The position numbers and the translations under genes are program-made. This document shows, piece after piece, positions 10,797-22,903 of a stretch of DNA of 64,000 nucleotides. Positions within the stretch are counted from its first letter, which is position 1. Every line of letters starts with the position of its first letter. The stretch comes from Turnera subulata (taxonomy: Eukaryota > Streptophyta > Magnoliopsida > Malpighiales > Passifloraceae): positions 1 to 64,000 of the forward strand of contig JAKUCV010002273.1 of NCBI GenBank assembly GCA_028386065.3, written 5' to 3'. A model generated the notes under the pieces. That model was not told the DNA's origin. It did no database searches and worked only from the letters and a program-made list of their open reading frames with translations.

Positions 10797-11939
10797 TGTT
10801 AGCCCAAATAGGGGGGGTGGGGTGAATTAGGCTACCCCTTTAATCGCGTTTTGTTTCTGGATTGGTTTCAGACAAACCACTTACCCGCAAAACAGACAAG
10901 CAGAAATATAAGAGAGCAAAAAGAGGAAAGGATGGCACAGTGATTTATAGTGGTTCCCCCTTACCAGGTACCTCCACTACCTAAAGGACCTTCCTTTAGG
11001 ATTTCAAACTCTCACTAACTTAGGCTTTTGCGGGATCAGCCTCAACCTATTAAAGAAACCAAGCTTTTGCAGGCTAAGCTCTAACCTTTACAAGAAACAA
11101 GCTTTTGCAGGCTATGCTCTAACCTTTACAAGTTTTTCCCATGCTAAACTCTAACCTTTCCCCAAATTTAATCCTAGATTTGAGATCCCAGCAAAACTAC
11201 ACACTAGTCTTGCCTAAAACACTACCCTTTGAAACAACTTGGTGAGCAAGAATAAACACAAGTGTAAGCTCAACAAATATCTCAGTTGTAAACACAATTG
11301 CAGACTTAAAAGCAATTTTCAAATTGGATGGGATGCTTTTCCAAGAAGCATTCCTCTTCCATAGATAGAGCTTGAGCAAGTGGGAGTAGGTAGAAAGATC
11401 TTCATCCAACGGCTCTAAGCACCCATCAGCTCATCATCCAACGGCTATGAGGTACAAAACAGTCTTCAGAGTTGACTCCATAATCCACTAGCTGGTGTTG
11501 GGTTCATTTCAGGAAGTCCACTCTCTTTGTAGCTCAATTACTTGAAAACATTCCACTTTTGGCAATTCGGGACCATAGGTGTGGACCACAATTGATAATT
11601 GAGCTTGGAGGTGAGAGATAAGTGTTGCGGGTCTTCTTCTCTACCATGGACCACTTTCTCTGCCCGTTGGAGTAGTTGGGGGTTGAGGTTTGATGCTGTG
11701 AGGACCACCTGGGCCACCAGCAACTTGCAGCAGGACCACTTCTGATGTTGACAGTAAAGTATGGTTTCTTCCAGAAACTAAGTCTTGTGGTTTTTGTAAG
11801 AAACCACGCTGCATGTTAATCAACACAAATATATACAAACATCTAACCAAGCTTGTTAATCATCAAAATCAATATATAATTATTTACTAAACATGATTAG
11901 TCATTAATAATCTACATTAAGCACATGTTTAGGTCATCA
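10797..11939 (-). repeat. 3' LTR of element A
   Basis: The 1143-bp LTR has TG...CA ends and is immediately followed on the plus strand by the complement of the polypurine tract. Compared with the right LTR it has a short G tract (about 7 bases) where the other carries 36. Confidence 0.92.
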
Positions 11940-12556
11940 ATCTCCCCCTTTTCGATGATGACAAACATTGTGTTGATTTCTGCAAAAACCAGGATTAGTT
12001 AAGATATCACTATATGTAAGCACACTCCCCCTGCATTATTGCTCTCCATATTTCTCACATTTTTGTGCTTTTAAGCACCGTTGGCTCGTCTGCTTCGCCA
12101 AAATACTCCCCCTGCGAATAACAACATTTTCTTGCAAATAATTTTTAGCAGTATAGCGCAACAGTTAGAAATAATTTAATTTTTAACATTTTTCTCCCCC
12201 TTTCATAATCATAACACCATTTTTCTTCCCCTTTTGGCATAAACAAAAAATATAAGGGTAAAGGGTAGAATAGGAGACAAGATTAGTGCATTAGGAGCCA
12301 TAAGATTAATATTCAAAAGATGAACACCAGACAATATAAGATAACAGGAATATAACAGAACCTAACAAGGTCCGACAGAGAAACCATGCTAAAAACTAAC
12401 AATAAACCAACATAAAAACCAGATGAAGAACCATGCATGAAACCATGAAGTACTCAAAATGCAAATGCATGTCCTAGGGGCATCAGGTAGTTGAGTGCAT
12501 CACTCATCAATCAGTATCAGACTCAAGAAGATAGACAATCTGGTCTAGAGAATCCA

Positions 12557-14896
12557 TCACTTTATCTTCAGGATCATTATTCTGCTCCTGAATTTCCTCC
12601 AAGGTACCCTCAATATCATCCATCCGATCAGATCATCCTTTGCAGATACCTTACCCTTGGTTTTCTTCACTACAGCAAATTTCCCATCTGCACCAGGTTT
12701 GATACTCATTTTGGACAGAGTTTGAGAACTGATCTGGACAGGGTTCTCGGGTTTAACCGCCTCAGAAGGAGTCTTGGAAAATTTGCAGGCCCGAAGTATG
12801 ATTAAGCCTCCAAGACATGGCACTCTGCATGTGGCCATATGATGTAGGATGAGAGTCCCATAGCAAATGGGGGTCCTTTTTAGGATGCAGGCCAAAGTCC
12901 ACTGATCACAGAGTTTGACAGTGATTTGATGGTATGGTTGGGGTAAAACCACCCTGGTGATCATGTACATGAGAACTCTATGCTGAGGAGACAGAGCTCT
13001 GTACTTCCTCCTTTGATTGGAGGATCCAAAAAGAATCTTATTGGCTTCAGTGTCAGTAGGAGTCCCCTTGTGATGCTGCTCATAATCATTGACAACCTTG
13101 AGCTTTCCCGGCTTGAGCTTAAGCACTTCAATGATGTCATCAGCAGTGATCTTCACCATTTTGCCCTTGATGCTAGTTGTAATGGTCTTTGTAACACCCG
13201 AAGCATTTATTATTGACTTCAAATTCTTGTAGAACTCCTTGGTCACTGTCTTGTAAGCCTTGGCTTTGAGAGTTGCCATATAGCCAAGATTAACCTTCTT
13301 TAGAATTTGTGACACCAAGCTCCTCAAAGTCTTCCATCACCATAGTGTGTGATGAATAGAATGCAAAAGTCTTAACTTTGCGCTTCTTCTTAGTAGATAT
13401 AGGATCTGTTTTGGCCTTCTTCTTTGGTGGTTTGGCAGGAGTTTCTTCATCATCTTCTTGGTCATCATCATCTTCTTCCTCATCATTGCCATCATCATTG
13501 TCGTCAGCAGAGCTCTCTTTGTCATCTTCATCATCATTGTCATTTTCAAAGTCCGAGTCATTGTCAGAATCATCACTTCTTTTCCCCTTCTTTGAACCTA
13601 CTGAATCATCAGAACCTTCTGCCTTAGATTCACCATCTTCAGACACTGATTTGTTTTCTGAACTATCTTCTGGCTCTGGTTCTGGTTTTGGTTCGGGCTC
13701 ACCAACATTTTTTTTTTCCTTCAGCCTTGGATATTGGTTTTTGGGTTGGTTTTTTTGAAACCACCTCAGCAGTTGGTTCTTGAATGGAAATCGCAGTGTT
13801 CTTCATAGGAGTGGCTAATTGCCGCTTCCTTTTCTTCTGTCCAGTGGCCTCAATAGTGGTGACTGACTCAGAGGCAGCTGTCTTCTAAGATGTCTCAGTT
13901 GGTTTCTTAGAAGCCATAGGATCCTTCTCAACAGTAGAAGCAACAGCTTCTTTGCTTACTTTCAGTACAGATGCCATCAGACCTTCTTCATCCTCTTCAT
14001 GCTCTGGTTGTGGTAGAATGAGGTCAACAGTGTGAGTCTGTTCTGGGGGCGGCATGGTTTTAATAGGAGAAACCACAGCTGAAACCACATCTGGAACCAC
14101 CGCTGGAACCACATCAAAAACCACGTTGGTCTTATCAGCAACTTCTCGACTTGCCTTCACAGTAGTATCTAGCAGTTCAGTTCCTTCATGCAATGCTTTA
14201 TAGTAGGCTTCTTCTTCTTCTTTAGAGGGTGCTCGGATGAGGCTTTTTGAAGGAGTATAGCCTTTGATGATGAAATCTGAAATCATATCCCCGAATTCTT
14301 CTCTTTTCTTTTCACGAAATATCTTGGGATCATAACCAGGTGGAGTTACTATATGCTTAGCAAAGCTATCAATCATTGATGCGACCAAACAGGGGGGTAA
14401 GCACAGGAGTATCTTCTGTAAGTTTGGTGGTTGTGCTAGCACTAGATTTACCGATGGTTGTGTGTGAGATAGGTATGGTTTTCTCACTATCTTCAGGTCT
14501 AGGGACACGATAACTGATAGGATCTAGACACAAGTAGTCAGTTTAAGGTATATTACGAGTGTCAGGTGTTTTAAGCCATGAAGGTGCAGAAGACCCTTCA
14601 GGAACAATGCTCTTCTCCGTGGTTGGCCAAGTTTCACGATCAAGCCAAACCTTTTCAGACACCTTCTGACTTTCCTACTTTTCCCAAGCCTCCTTGAACT
14701 TCTCAGATTCTTCAGCCTCTATAACAGCAGATGGAGTGATAGTGAGCTCCTCCTTCTCTTTCTTGAGGTGTGCAAGCTTGGCAGCCTCAATCTCTTCACG
14801 ACTTTGTGGCTTTGATTTGGTAGTGTTTGAGGTAGAAAAGTTTTGTTTAGAAACATTCTTCTTAGACTTGGTTGTTTTGGTGTTTCTCTTCCTCAT
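12557..14896 (-). pseudogene. Third ORF of element A (acidic, NLS-bearing, 'env-position' protein)
   Basis: The frame runs from MRKRNTKTTKSK (14896) through several breaks (stop near 14675, frame changes near 14500 and 13320, stops near 13880 and 13700). Its parts in order are a basic N-terminus with a charged coiled-coil-like segment (EEIEAAKLAHLKKEKEEL), a long hinge, a very acidic Asp/Glu/Ser tract (about 13440-13640), a basic cluster with a nuclear-localisation look (TKKKRKVK, near 13370), and a folded-looking C-terminal domain with RRKYRALSPQHRVLMYM and WTLACILKRTPICYG. The last resembles the 'putative plant transposon protein' domain found in env-like ORFs of plant retrotransposons. No signal peptide or membrane segment is seen, so an envelope role is not supported. 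A nuclear or chromatin-related role is inference. Confidence 0.65.
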
Positions 14897-15743
14897 CTTG
14901 TGAGTGTTTGGGTTTGAAAGAAACTCTGGTTTTAGAAGAGAGGGAGTTTAGGGATAGAGTTATGAGTGAATGAAAATTTATATTGAGGAAGGAGAGTGTG
15001 TGGGGTTTAAAAAGAGGTGGATGTAACCGGTTAAGGGATTGGATTATTGAAGAGAGAGTGGAAAAGGAATCGGAACAGATCACGGGTAGAAGTAACGGTC
15101 AAAGGCATTTAGTTCTTCCCCCACCTTTTTCAGTTTTTGTCGGGTATGACCCACCGTGGTCCCCAACTTTTTGAATCTTTTGGACCACTTTGACCTTCAT
15201 CTTATACCAGCAAAGATTCTGTGATTAACCCCACCAGATATCTTCCTTTTGACTTTTCCAAAGTGCTTAGATTTGCTCCCCTAACTTGCCAAGATGCCAT
15301 TGTCCGTTGGGTATTAACTGCTGGACATTTAATTTTTCCCTAAAATCAAGTTACCTTCGGTCCACAATCTGACAGCTTCATAGAAGCCCAAAATTCAAAT
15401 TATTTTCATTTAAATCCATCAGAGTCCTTCTGATTTAGAATTCCCGCCTGAAGAGATGTTTTTGCCCATTGGATAATGATTGCAGAATATTTAGTTTCTC
15501 CAAAGACCAGGATTATCTATTCTTCCATTTGGCTTAACTAATGATCATAATGCCTCAAGATATTTCCTCATATGCCAGAATGCAATGTGAACGTGTGTAT
15601 ATGAGGTGTAGTGAATGCAATAAAACTAATATGGTCATGTATGCACATAATAAGAGGATGCATGGTTTGTTCAATGACCAAATATTAAACCCAGTATGAA
15701 ACCAAAGTATATAACCAAGTAACAAATCAAGTAAGTATAAGAG

Positions 15744-17386
15744 TCAAGGTAAGTTACATATTCCAAGTTCAAGTCTGATCTTGGTGAATTGATCCTCTTT
15801 GAGTGGCTTTGTAAAGATATCAGCAAGCTGATTTTCAGTCTTCACGAATTCAATTGCCACATCCTTCTTCAACACATGCTCTCGGATAAAATGATGTCTC
15901 ACTTCAATGTGCTTGGTCCGAGAGTGTTGTACAGGATTCTTGATCAAATTAATAGCACTAGAGCTATCACAATAGATTGGCACACAATTAAATGTTAGTC
16001 CATAATCACTTAAGGTTTGTTTCATCCATAGGACTTGTGCACAACAAGCTCCTGCTACAACATATTCAGCCTCAGTGGTTGAGGTTGCAATAGAATTTTG
16101 CTTCTTGCTTGACCAAGACACAAGAGACTGTCCAAGTAATTGGCATGTCCCACTTGTGCTTTATTGATCTAATGTGCACCCTGCAAAATCTGCATCTGAA
16201 TAACTTGTTAGCTCAAAAGTGCTGACTCTAGGTTACCATAAACCAAGTGAGGATGTTCCCTTAAGATACTTGAATATGTGTTTACTAGCTTTTAGAAGTG
16301 ACTCTTTAGGACATGATTGAAATCTTGCACATAAGAAGACATTGAACGTAATGTTAGGTCTTGTAGCTGTGAGATAAAGAAGACTCCCTATCATGCCTAT
16401 GTACATTTTTATATCAACATCCTTACCATGTTCATCCTTGTCAAGTTTGGTGGATGTGCTCATAGGGGTGGCACTAGGCTTGGTTTCACTCAAACCAAAG
16501 CGCTTCAGCAACTCCCGAGTGTACTTAGCTTGGTTAATGAAAATACCACCATCAAGCTGCTTAATTTGGAATCCCAGAAAGAAATTTAGCTCACCCATCA
16601 TACTCATTTCGAATTCACTATGCATAAGCTTCTCAAATTCTTTGCAAACCAAATCATTAGTAGCTCTAAAAAAAATATCATCAACATAGATTTGCACAAT
16701 AATAACATCACTTTTGTTAGTTCGAACAAACAATGTTGAATCAACTTTGCCTCTAGAGAAGCCTTTAGACACAAAATAAGAGCTTAATCTATCATACCAT
16801 GCTCTAGGAGCTTGCTTAAGTCCATATAATGCCTTTTTAAGCTTGTAAACATGCTCAGGATGGTCATGACTTTCAAAACCAGGTGGTTGCTCTACATAGA
16901 CCTCTTTTAAGATATATCCATTTAAGAATGCACTCTTAACATCTTTTTGATAAAGTTTAAATGATCTATATGATGCAAATACAAGTAGCATGCGTATAGA
17001 TTCTAACCTAGCAACAGGAGCAAAGGTCTCATCATAATCAATACCTTCTTCTTGATTGTCACCTTGGGCAACTAACCTTGCTTTGTTTCTTACCACAACT
17101 CCAGTCCATCAAGTTTGTTTCTGTAAACCCATTTGGTTCCAATGACTGGATGCTTAGCAGGTCTAGGCACAAGTTCCCAAACATCACTTCTCTTGAACTG
17201 ATTTAATTCTTTTTGCATCGCTATTACCCAATTTTCATCAAGAATGGCCTCTTTTGCACTTTTAGGTTCCACTTGTGAAAGGAATGCAAGATGAGAGTTG
17301 ACATTATGCAATGAGGATCTGGTAGTCACCCCTCTGGATAAGTCTCCAAGTATAACCTCTGTTGAGTGTCCCCTGGGTGCTCTCAC
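15744..17386 (-). pseudogene. Element A reverse transcriptase and RNase H
   Basis: RT begins near 17386 (ENWVIAMQKELNQF, then VWELVPRP), shifts frame at about 17095, and continues with KARLVAQG, the ALYGLKQAPRAWYDRL block and the catalytic box YVDD (within VQIYVDDIFF). RNase H follows with SYSDADFAG, STTEAEYV, YCDSSSAI, KHIEVRHHFI and QLADIFTKPL, ending at 15744. Stops occur near 16232 (after SLGLW) and about 16163. The catalytic residues remain, but the reading frame is broken at least three times. In an intact element this unit copies RNA to DNA in the particle. Confidence 0.9.
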
Positions 17387-17410
17387 ATTTCCATGAGAAG
17401 TAGATCCTTG

Positions 17411-18199
17411 TTATGCATTGTTCGGTTTTTCCCTCGAACCACATGGTTCCATCACTGGTTCCATGTTTGGTTGTGAACCTGGTTGTATGGTTGGTTCTTG
17501 CATGGGCAGTGGAAGAGGTTCCAGCTCAGAAGGTTCTTCCTCTTTTTCAACAGTCCCGTTAATGCTTATGATCTGTGCTTGATCCTCAGGTATTGTATCT
17601 GTGACTAAATCATCATATGTATCACATGGGTCAATCTCATCAAAAACAACATGCATGGTTTCTTGAACAACCAAGGTTCTCTTGTTATAGACTCGATATG
17701 CTTTACTAGTTAGAGAGTATCCAAGAAATATACCACCATCAGATTTAGCCTCAAATTTATCAAGGTTATCCTTAGTATTGAGAATGTAGCACTTAGACCC
17801 AAATACTCTGAAATAACCAATTCTTGGTTTCTTATCAAACCAAATCTCATAGGGGGTCTTCTCAATCAAAGGACGCAGTGATACTCTATTTATAATGTAA
17901 CAGGCTGTGTTTACACCCTCTGCCCAGAAGTAGGCAGGTAACTTATGCTCATTAAGCATAGTTCTAGCCATTTCTTGCAAAGTTTGATTCTTCCTTTCAA
18001 CAACCCCATTTTGTTGAGGTGTTCTAAGAGTCGAAAAAGTGTGCCACTTTGTTTACAGAAGTGTTTAAATACAAGATTATCAAATTCTCCACCATGATCA
18101 CTTCTAATTTTTGAAATCTTGTAACATTTTTCATTTTGTAGACGCCTAACAAGAGTACCAAATTCATAGCATGCATGATCTTTTTGTGCAAGAAAAACC
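17411..18199 (-). pseudogene. Element A integrase, N-terminally deleted
   Basis: The piece starts inside the catalytic core at FLAQKDHACYEF and contains the second Asp (IRSDHGGEFDN). It then shifts frame near 18030 and continues with MARTMLNEHKLPAYFW and FRVFGSKCYILN up to 17411. The HHCC zinc domain and the first catalytic Asp are absent. At about 18195-18202 gag sequence (QKEGTGATY) is joined directly, in frame, to integrase. In related element B, zinc knuckle, protease and N-terminal integrase lie between the same two points. It therefore reflects an internal deletion, not just drift. Confidence 0.85.
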
Positions 18200-18202
18200 A
18201 CA

Positions 18203-19578
18203 TATGTAGCTCCTGTTCCTTCTTTCTGCACAGAGTGTCTTTGTTGACCTAACAATATGTTTAGGTTTTTAGTTCCACTGGTGAATTTCTCAAGAGAGAG
18301 TTTAAGATCTCTAACTTCCTCTTTAAGCTTACTATTTTCCGCAACCAACATCTCACTTTTAGCAATACTAGAAACATTTTCCTTTTCTAGTTCACTATGA
18401 GCAACTTTTTCAGCTTTCAGAGTTTCATATGACCTACACACTTCTATGTGAGTAGTATCAAGCTTTTCATATGTATTTCTATGTGCTTCAGCATCATATT
18501 CAAGTAAATCAATGCGCTTCTTATATGCTTTGTTCTTTTTAAGAGCTTCCTTATACTTATCATGCAATTCAGCAAAAGCTTCTTGTAATTCATCAAAAGT
18601 AAAGTCAGGTGAGTCATCTACCTCAAAGTCTTCTTGAGCCATGAGACACACGTTTGCTACCTCATCTGTCTCTGAATCACTTAAAGAATTTGAGTCATCC
18701 CAAGCAACCATGACCTTCTTTCTTTTGGTTTTAGAAGAATCATATTTGTTCTTCTTTTAGTAAGGACACTCTAATTTGATGTGACCAGGACGGTTGCAAC
18801 CAAAGCATGTCAGGAGGTTCTTTTTAGGCTCATCAATCTTCACACCTCTAGGACTTCTTCCCTTGAGTTGCTTCTTCTTGAAGTATCCTACAAATCTCTT
18901 TGTACGAAATGCAACATCTGAATCACTGTCATCATCAGATTCTTGGGATTTTAAGGCCAGATCTTTCTTCTTTAGTTCCTTGGTTTCAAACTTGGAACCA
19001 TGCACTATGAGCTTGCCAATCAGCTCATCATAGTTGAGAGTGTTCAAGTTCTGAGCTTCTTCTATGGCAGTAACCTTGGGCTCCCACTCTTTAAGTAAAG
19101 ACCTAAGTACCTTTGCAACCTTCTCTCTGTGTGTGATTACCTTCCCAAGAGTTGCATGGCTGTTGCACATAATTGTGAAGCGAGTATCTATCTCCTGTAT
19201 GGTTTCACCAGAAACCATCTGAAATAGTTCGTAGTCTCTCATGAGATGATTGAGTCTTGACTCCTTCACTTGGTTTGTGCCTTTATGAGTGACACATAGA
19301 AGCCTCCAGATCTCATAGGCAGTGGCTCTTTGGAACTCACTCTCACTTATTCCACAAAGAAGGACATTCTTGGCTTGAGCATCAAGCTTAGCCTTTTTGA
19401 GCTCTTCTTCTGACCAAAACTGCATGTCCCTTAGTGGTCTGGTATAAGGATGTTGGACTACGTTCCACATCTCCAGATCTTCGCCTTCACGGAAGATCTT
19501 CATCCTGAACTTCCAGTAATCAAAGTTTGCACCATCGAAGTAGGGTGCTTTGTTGATGTTATTTCCCTCATAAGCCAT
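18203..19578 (-). pseudogene. Element A gag with zinc knuckle and coiled coil
   Basis: Starts at MAYEGNNINKAPYFDG (19578), the usual SIRE-type gag start. It contains the UBN2-like gag core (YWKFRMKIF, YEIWRLLC, FTIMCNSHATLGK) and a CCHC knuckle (CFGCNRPGHIKLEC). A nonsense codon follows near 18757. The frame then continues as an acidic linker and a long coiled coil (about 18260-18600) before the deletion junction with integrase. Gag would package the element RNA. Confidence 0.88.
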
Positions 19579-19634
19579 GATCTTTGCCTCTGGATATTAC
19601 TCCTTTATATTGAGGACGTGGCTCCGCTACCAAT

Positions 19635-19655
19635 TGTTAGCCAAAATAGGCCTGA

Positions 19656-19694
<39 letters not shown>

Positions 19695-20842
19695 GGAGGG
19701 AGGGGGTGATCAGGCTACCCCTTTAATCGCGCTTGGTTTCTGGATTGGTTTCAGACAAACCAAATGGTTTCATCACAAACCACTTACCCACAAAACAGAC
19801 AAGCAGAAATATGAGAGAGCAAAAAGTGGAAAGGATGGCACAGTGATTTATAGTGGTTCCCCCTCACCAGGTACCTCCATTACCTAAAGGACCCTCCTTT
19901 AGGATTTCAAACTCTCACTAACTTAGGCTTTTGCGGGATCAGCCTCAACCTATTATAGAAACGAAGCTTTTGCAGGCTAAGCTCTAACCTTTACAACAAA
20001 CAAGCTTTTGCAGGCTAAGCTCTAACCTTTACAAGTTTTTCCCAAGCTAAATTCTAACCTTTCCCCAAATCTAATCCTAGATTTGAGATCCCAGCAAAAC
20101 TACACAGTAGTCTTGCCTAAAACACTGCCCTTTGAAACAACTTGGAGAACAAGAATAAACACAAGTGTAAGCTCAACAAATATCTCAGGTGTAAGCACAA
20201 TTGCAGACTGCAAAGCAATTTTCAAATTGACTGGGATGCTTTTCCAAGAAGCATTCCTCTTTCTTATATAGAGCTTGAGCAAGTGGGAGTAGGTAGAAAG
20301 ATCTTCATCCAACGGCTCTAAGTACCCATCAGCTCATCATCCAACGGCTATGAGGTACAAAACAGTCTTCAGAGTTGACTCCATAATCTACTAGCTGGTG
20401 TTGGGTTCATTTCAGGAAGTCTACTCTCTTTGGAGCTCAATTACTTGAAAACATTCCATTTTTGGCAATCCGGGACCATAGGTGTGGACCACAATTGATA
20501 ATTGAGTTTGGAGGTGAGAGATAAGTGTTGCAGGTCTTCTTCTCTACCATGGACCACTTTCTTTGCCCGTTAGAGTAGTTGGGGGTTGAGGTTTAATGTT
20601 GTGAGGACCACCTGGGCCACCAACAACTTGCAGCTGGACCACTTCTGATGTTGACAGTAAAGTGTGGTTTCTGGTCTCGTGGTTTTTGTGTGGTTCTTGT
20701 AAGAAACCACGTTGTATGTTAATCAACACAAATATATGTAAACATCTAACCAAGTTTGTTAATCATCAAAATCAATATATAATTATTCACTAAACATGAT
20801 TAATCATTAATAATCCATATTAAGCACATGTTTAGGTCATCA
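19635..20842 (-). repeat. 5' LTR of element A with 36-G run
   Basis: The 1208-bp partner of the left LTR. The extra length comes largely from a run of 36 G at 19658-19693 followed by GA-rich sequence. It is separated from the primer-binding site by two bases (19633-19634). Confidence 0.92.
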
Positions 20843-20929
20843 AGATCATCCCTTACCAGCTATATAAGGTAATAACAAACATACCACCACTCTGAAATTT
20901 ACATCTTCCCACAAACACTGAAATGTGCT

Positions 20930-21064
20930 TAACAAGGATATAATGCTTGATTTTGCCGAAGCCGAGAGTCATCTGGCAAATATATTTACAAAGCCCGTGA
21001 AGGAGGACCAATTCAACAAGATTCAGTTGGAGCTTGGCATGTGCAATCCTCCTCAAATTGATTA
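20930..21064 (+). pseudogene. RNase H C-terminus of element G
   Basis: Translation gives VLNKDIMLDFAEAESHLANI followed by FTKPVKEDQFNKIQLELGMC and a stop. This matches the end of Copia RNase H (compare QLADIFTKPLKEDQFTKIRLE in element A). A stop lies just upstream, so the piece is dead. Confidence 0.85.
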
Positions 21065-21587
21065 AAGCACCAGGTGATGCTTTTCTGTAATTCTTGATGC
21101 ATCGTGTATCACATTCACACACATCTTTAGGCTTTTATGTGTGCTATGATGATAAGTCAAAGAGAGGGACTCACGTGATCATCTATCGAGCATGCTAAAA
21201 GAGGAAGGAAAAAGCGAGCAACTTGGCATGGCAGAAATTGCTGGGTGAAAATAAGCATATACTATGGTTTCCAGAAAAAACAAAAATGGAATTGAGGAAA
21301 GAGAGTGTGAATTCGGTTGGAGGAAAACAACTTGCAAAAATATTTCGTGGGAATTGGTGAAAAAGCTGAGTGGAAGAGAGAAGAAATACAGGTTGAAGAA
21401 AATGTGGGAGATGAAGAGAAAAGCTGGAGGACATGGCTCCTAGAAAGGTGGTGACTAGGGTTTCTTGTAAAAAACAGAAACCTGTCATTTAACCCACTTC
21501 CCTACTTATTCCCACTAATTTGCAGTTACTAATCTTATCCCCACTTCAATACAATAACTGCCATATTCTCATTAATTAGTCATAATT

Positions 21588-22273
21588 ATGGAAAAAGTAA
21601 ATGACATCTCAAAACCACCACAAAGAAGAAAGAGAGTGAGAATTCGAGTAAAACCCTCAACTGATCCTGCTGCAAAAACTCTCACTCTCTCTCTCAACTC
21701 AACTACTAGAGCTCCAAAACGCAAAAGCTTTCCTGCACTAAACACAGCAGAGCCAAAATCAAGCCCTATCGAAACACAGCCACCAAAGAAAAGGAAGATC
21801 TGCGGGTCTTCGTTAGATATGGCAGCACTGATTTCAGATCCACCTGCTATCCAGGATGAACCTCAAGAGAAGAATGCCAATGAATGCAAAAGATCCCATT
21901 AGACTCTTTGCCATGAAGAGAAAGAGCATGGTTGAAGCTCTTGCACTATCATCCTTGTTAAAGCAAGGCTTGAGGGAATAGGAGGAGATTCTTGCACATC
22001 CAACAATGGATTTTTTTGCCTAATACTTGCTACTGAAGAAGAAATGGTGGAGAAGGCGAATTCAAAATCCTTTCACACTACAATCAACTACTTTTGTTCT
22101 ATGTCACCCAACCAAGTTTATCTAAGACTGCAATAGTTGAGGCAATAGCAAATGAGGTGAAAGATGTAACGGATGAAGTTCTGGAAGTCAAGGGAATTAT
22201 TCCTAAGAAGATGGAAATGCAGAAGGCGCAGTTAAACTTGCTTGTGAATTACTTTCGTCCAGATCCTAATTAG
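21588..22273 (+). pseudogene. Third ORF remnant of element G
   Basis: Opens with MEKVNDISKPPQRRKRVRIR, a strongly basic N-terminus, then a second basic cluster (PPKKRKICG) that looks like a nuclear localisation signal. After a frameshift near 21890 it continues with LFAMKRKSMVEALALSSLLK. It ends with a charged coiled-coil-like tail (VKDVTDEVLEVKGIIPKKME) at the TAG at 22271-22273. The middle is deleted relative to element A. It sits in the same place, after RNase H and before the polypurine tract. Confidence 0.6.
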
Positions 22274-22903
22274 TTCTCTGCCTCGAATTTCTCCTCTGAT
22301 AAGGATGTTGTTGATGATGAATCCACTCAGTAACCTTTCTTTAGATCTGATTCCCATTTAGGATCATGCATTTTTATTTCTAGACTCTTGTTGCATCATG
22401 TTTAATGTCAGCTTATGTTTTGCTTTGGATATTCTGGACATTTCAGTTCTGTTTTGCTTTTGGCACTGTTGATGACGGATCGTTTGGTTATCTATTGAAC
22501 TGCTTATGACTTCTATTTATAAATTTCTATTATGTTGCTGCGGTATATTTGTTGATCTTCCCTATAGGATGCATACCTTTTCCTCCCGTGTGCATATTTT
22601 TTGTGATGCAAAAAGTGGGAGAAAAGTGACAGTGTGTGAAAACACACGATGATGGATAATTATCGATATCGGTTGATGATTATGATGATGAATGTTTTTT
22701 ATATCAATTTGGTTGATGATTATTGATGATGTTTATGCTTGTTCCTCTGATGTTTGATGCTTATTATGAAAAAAAAAATTAAAATAAGGAGAACATAGAT
22801 TAAGGAGGAGCTTCATAGATTGAGGAAGAGCTGATATTATTTCTTTGGATACAATCATTGTATCCCTGTGTTTAGTGTTTGTCATCCTAAAAAAGGAGGA
22901 GAA

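Larger units (their letters stand above)
10797..20842 (-). mobile_element. SIRE-type Copia retrotransposon A, near complete but defective
   Basis: Both LTRs (10797-11939 and 19635-20842) start with TGTTAGCC and end with TCATCA, and the element is flanked by a perfect 5-bp duplication, AGATC (10792-10796 and 20843-20847). On the minus strand the order is 5' LTR, PBS (TGGTAGCGGAGC, 19621-19632), gag, integrase, reverse transcriptase, RNase H, third ORF, polypurine tract (AAGGGGGAGAT, by 11940-11951), 3' LTR. The order integrase then RT identifies Copia, and the long third ORF after pol places it near SIRE/Maximus. Protease and the N-terminal half of integrase are missing, and several stops and frameshifts occur, so it cannot move on its own. 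Confidence 0.93.

Noticed and set aside
13378..13758. Plus-strand poly-Ser open frame
   Set aside because: It is the complement of the Asp/Glu/Ser-rich acidic tract in the third ORF of element A.
12557..14896. Envelope gene of an endogenous retrovirus
   Set aside because: No signal peptide or membrane segment; the position alone does not make it an envelope protein.
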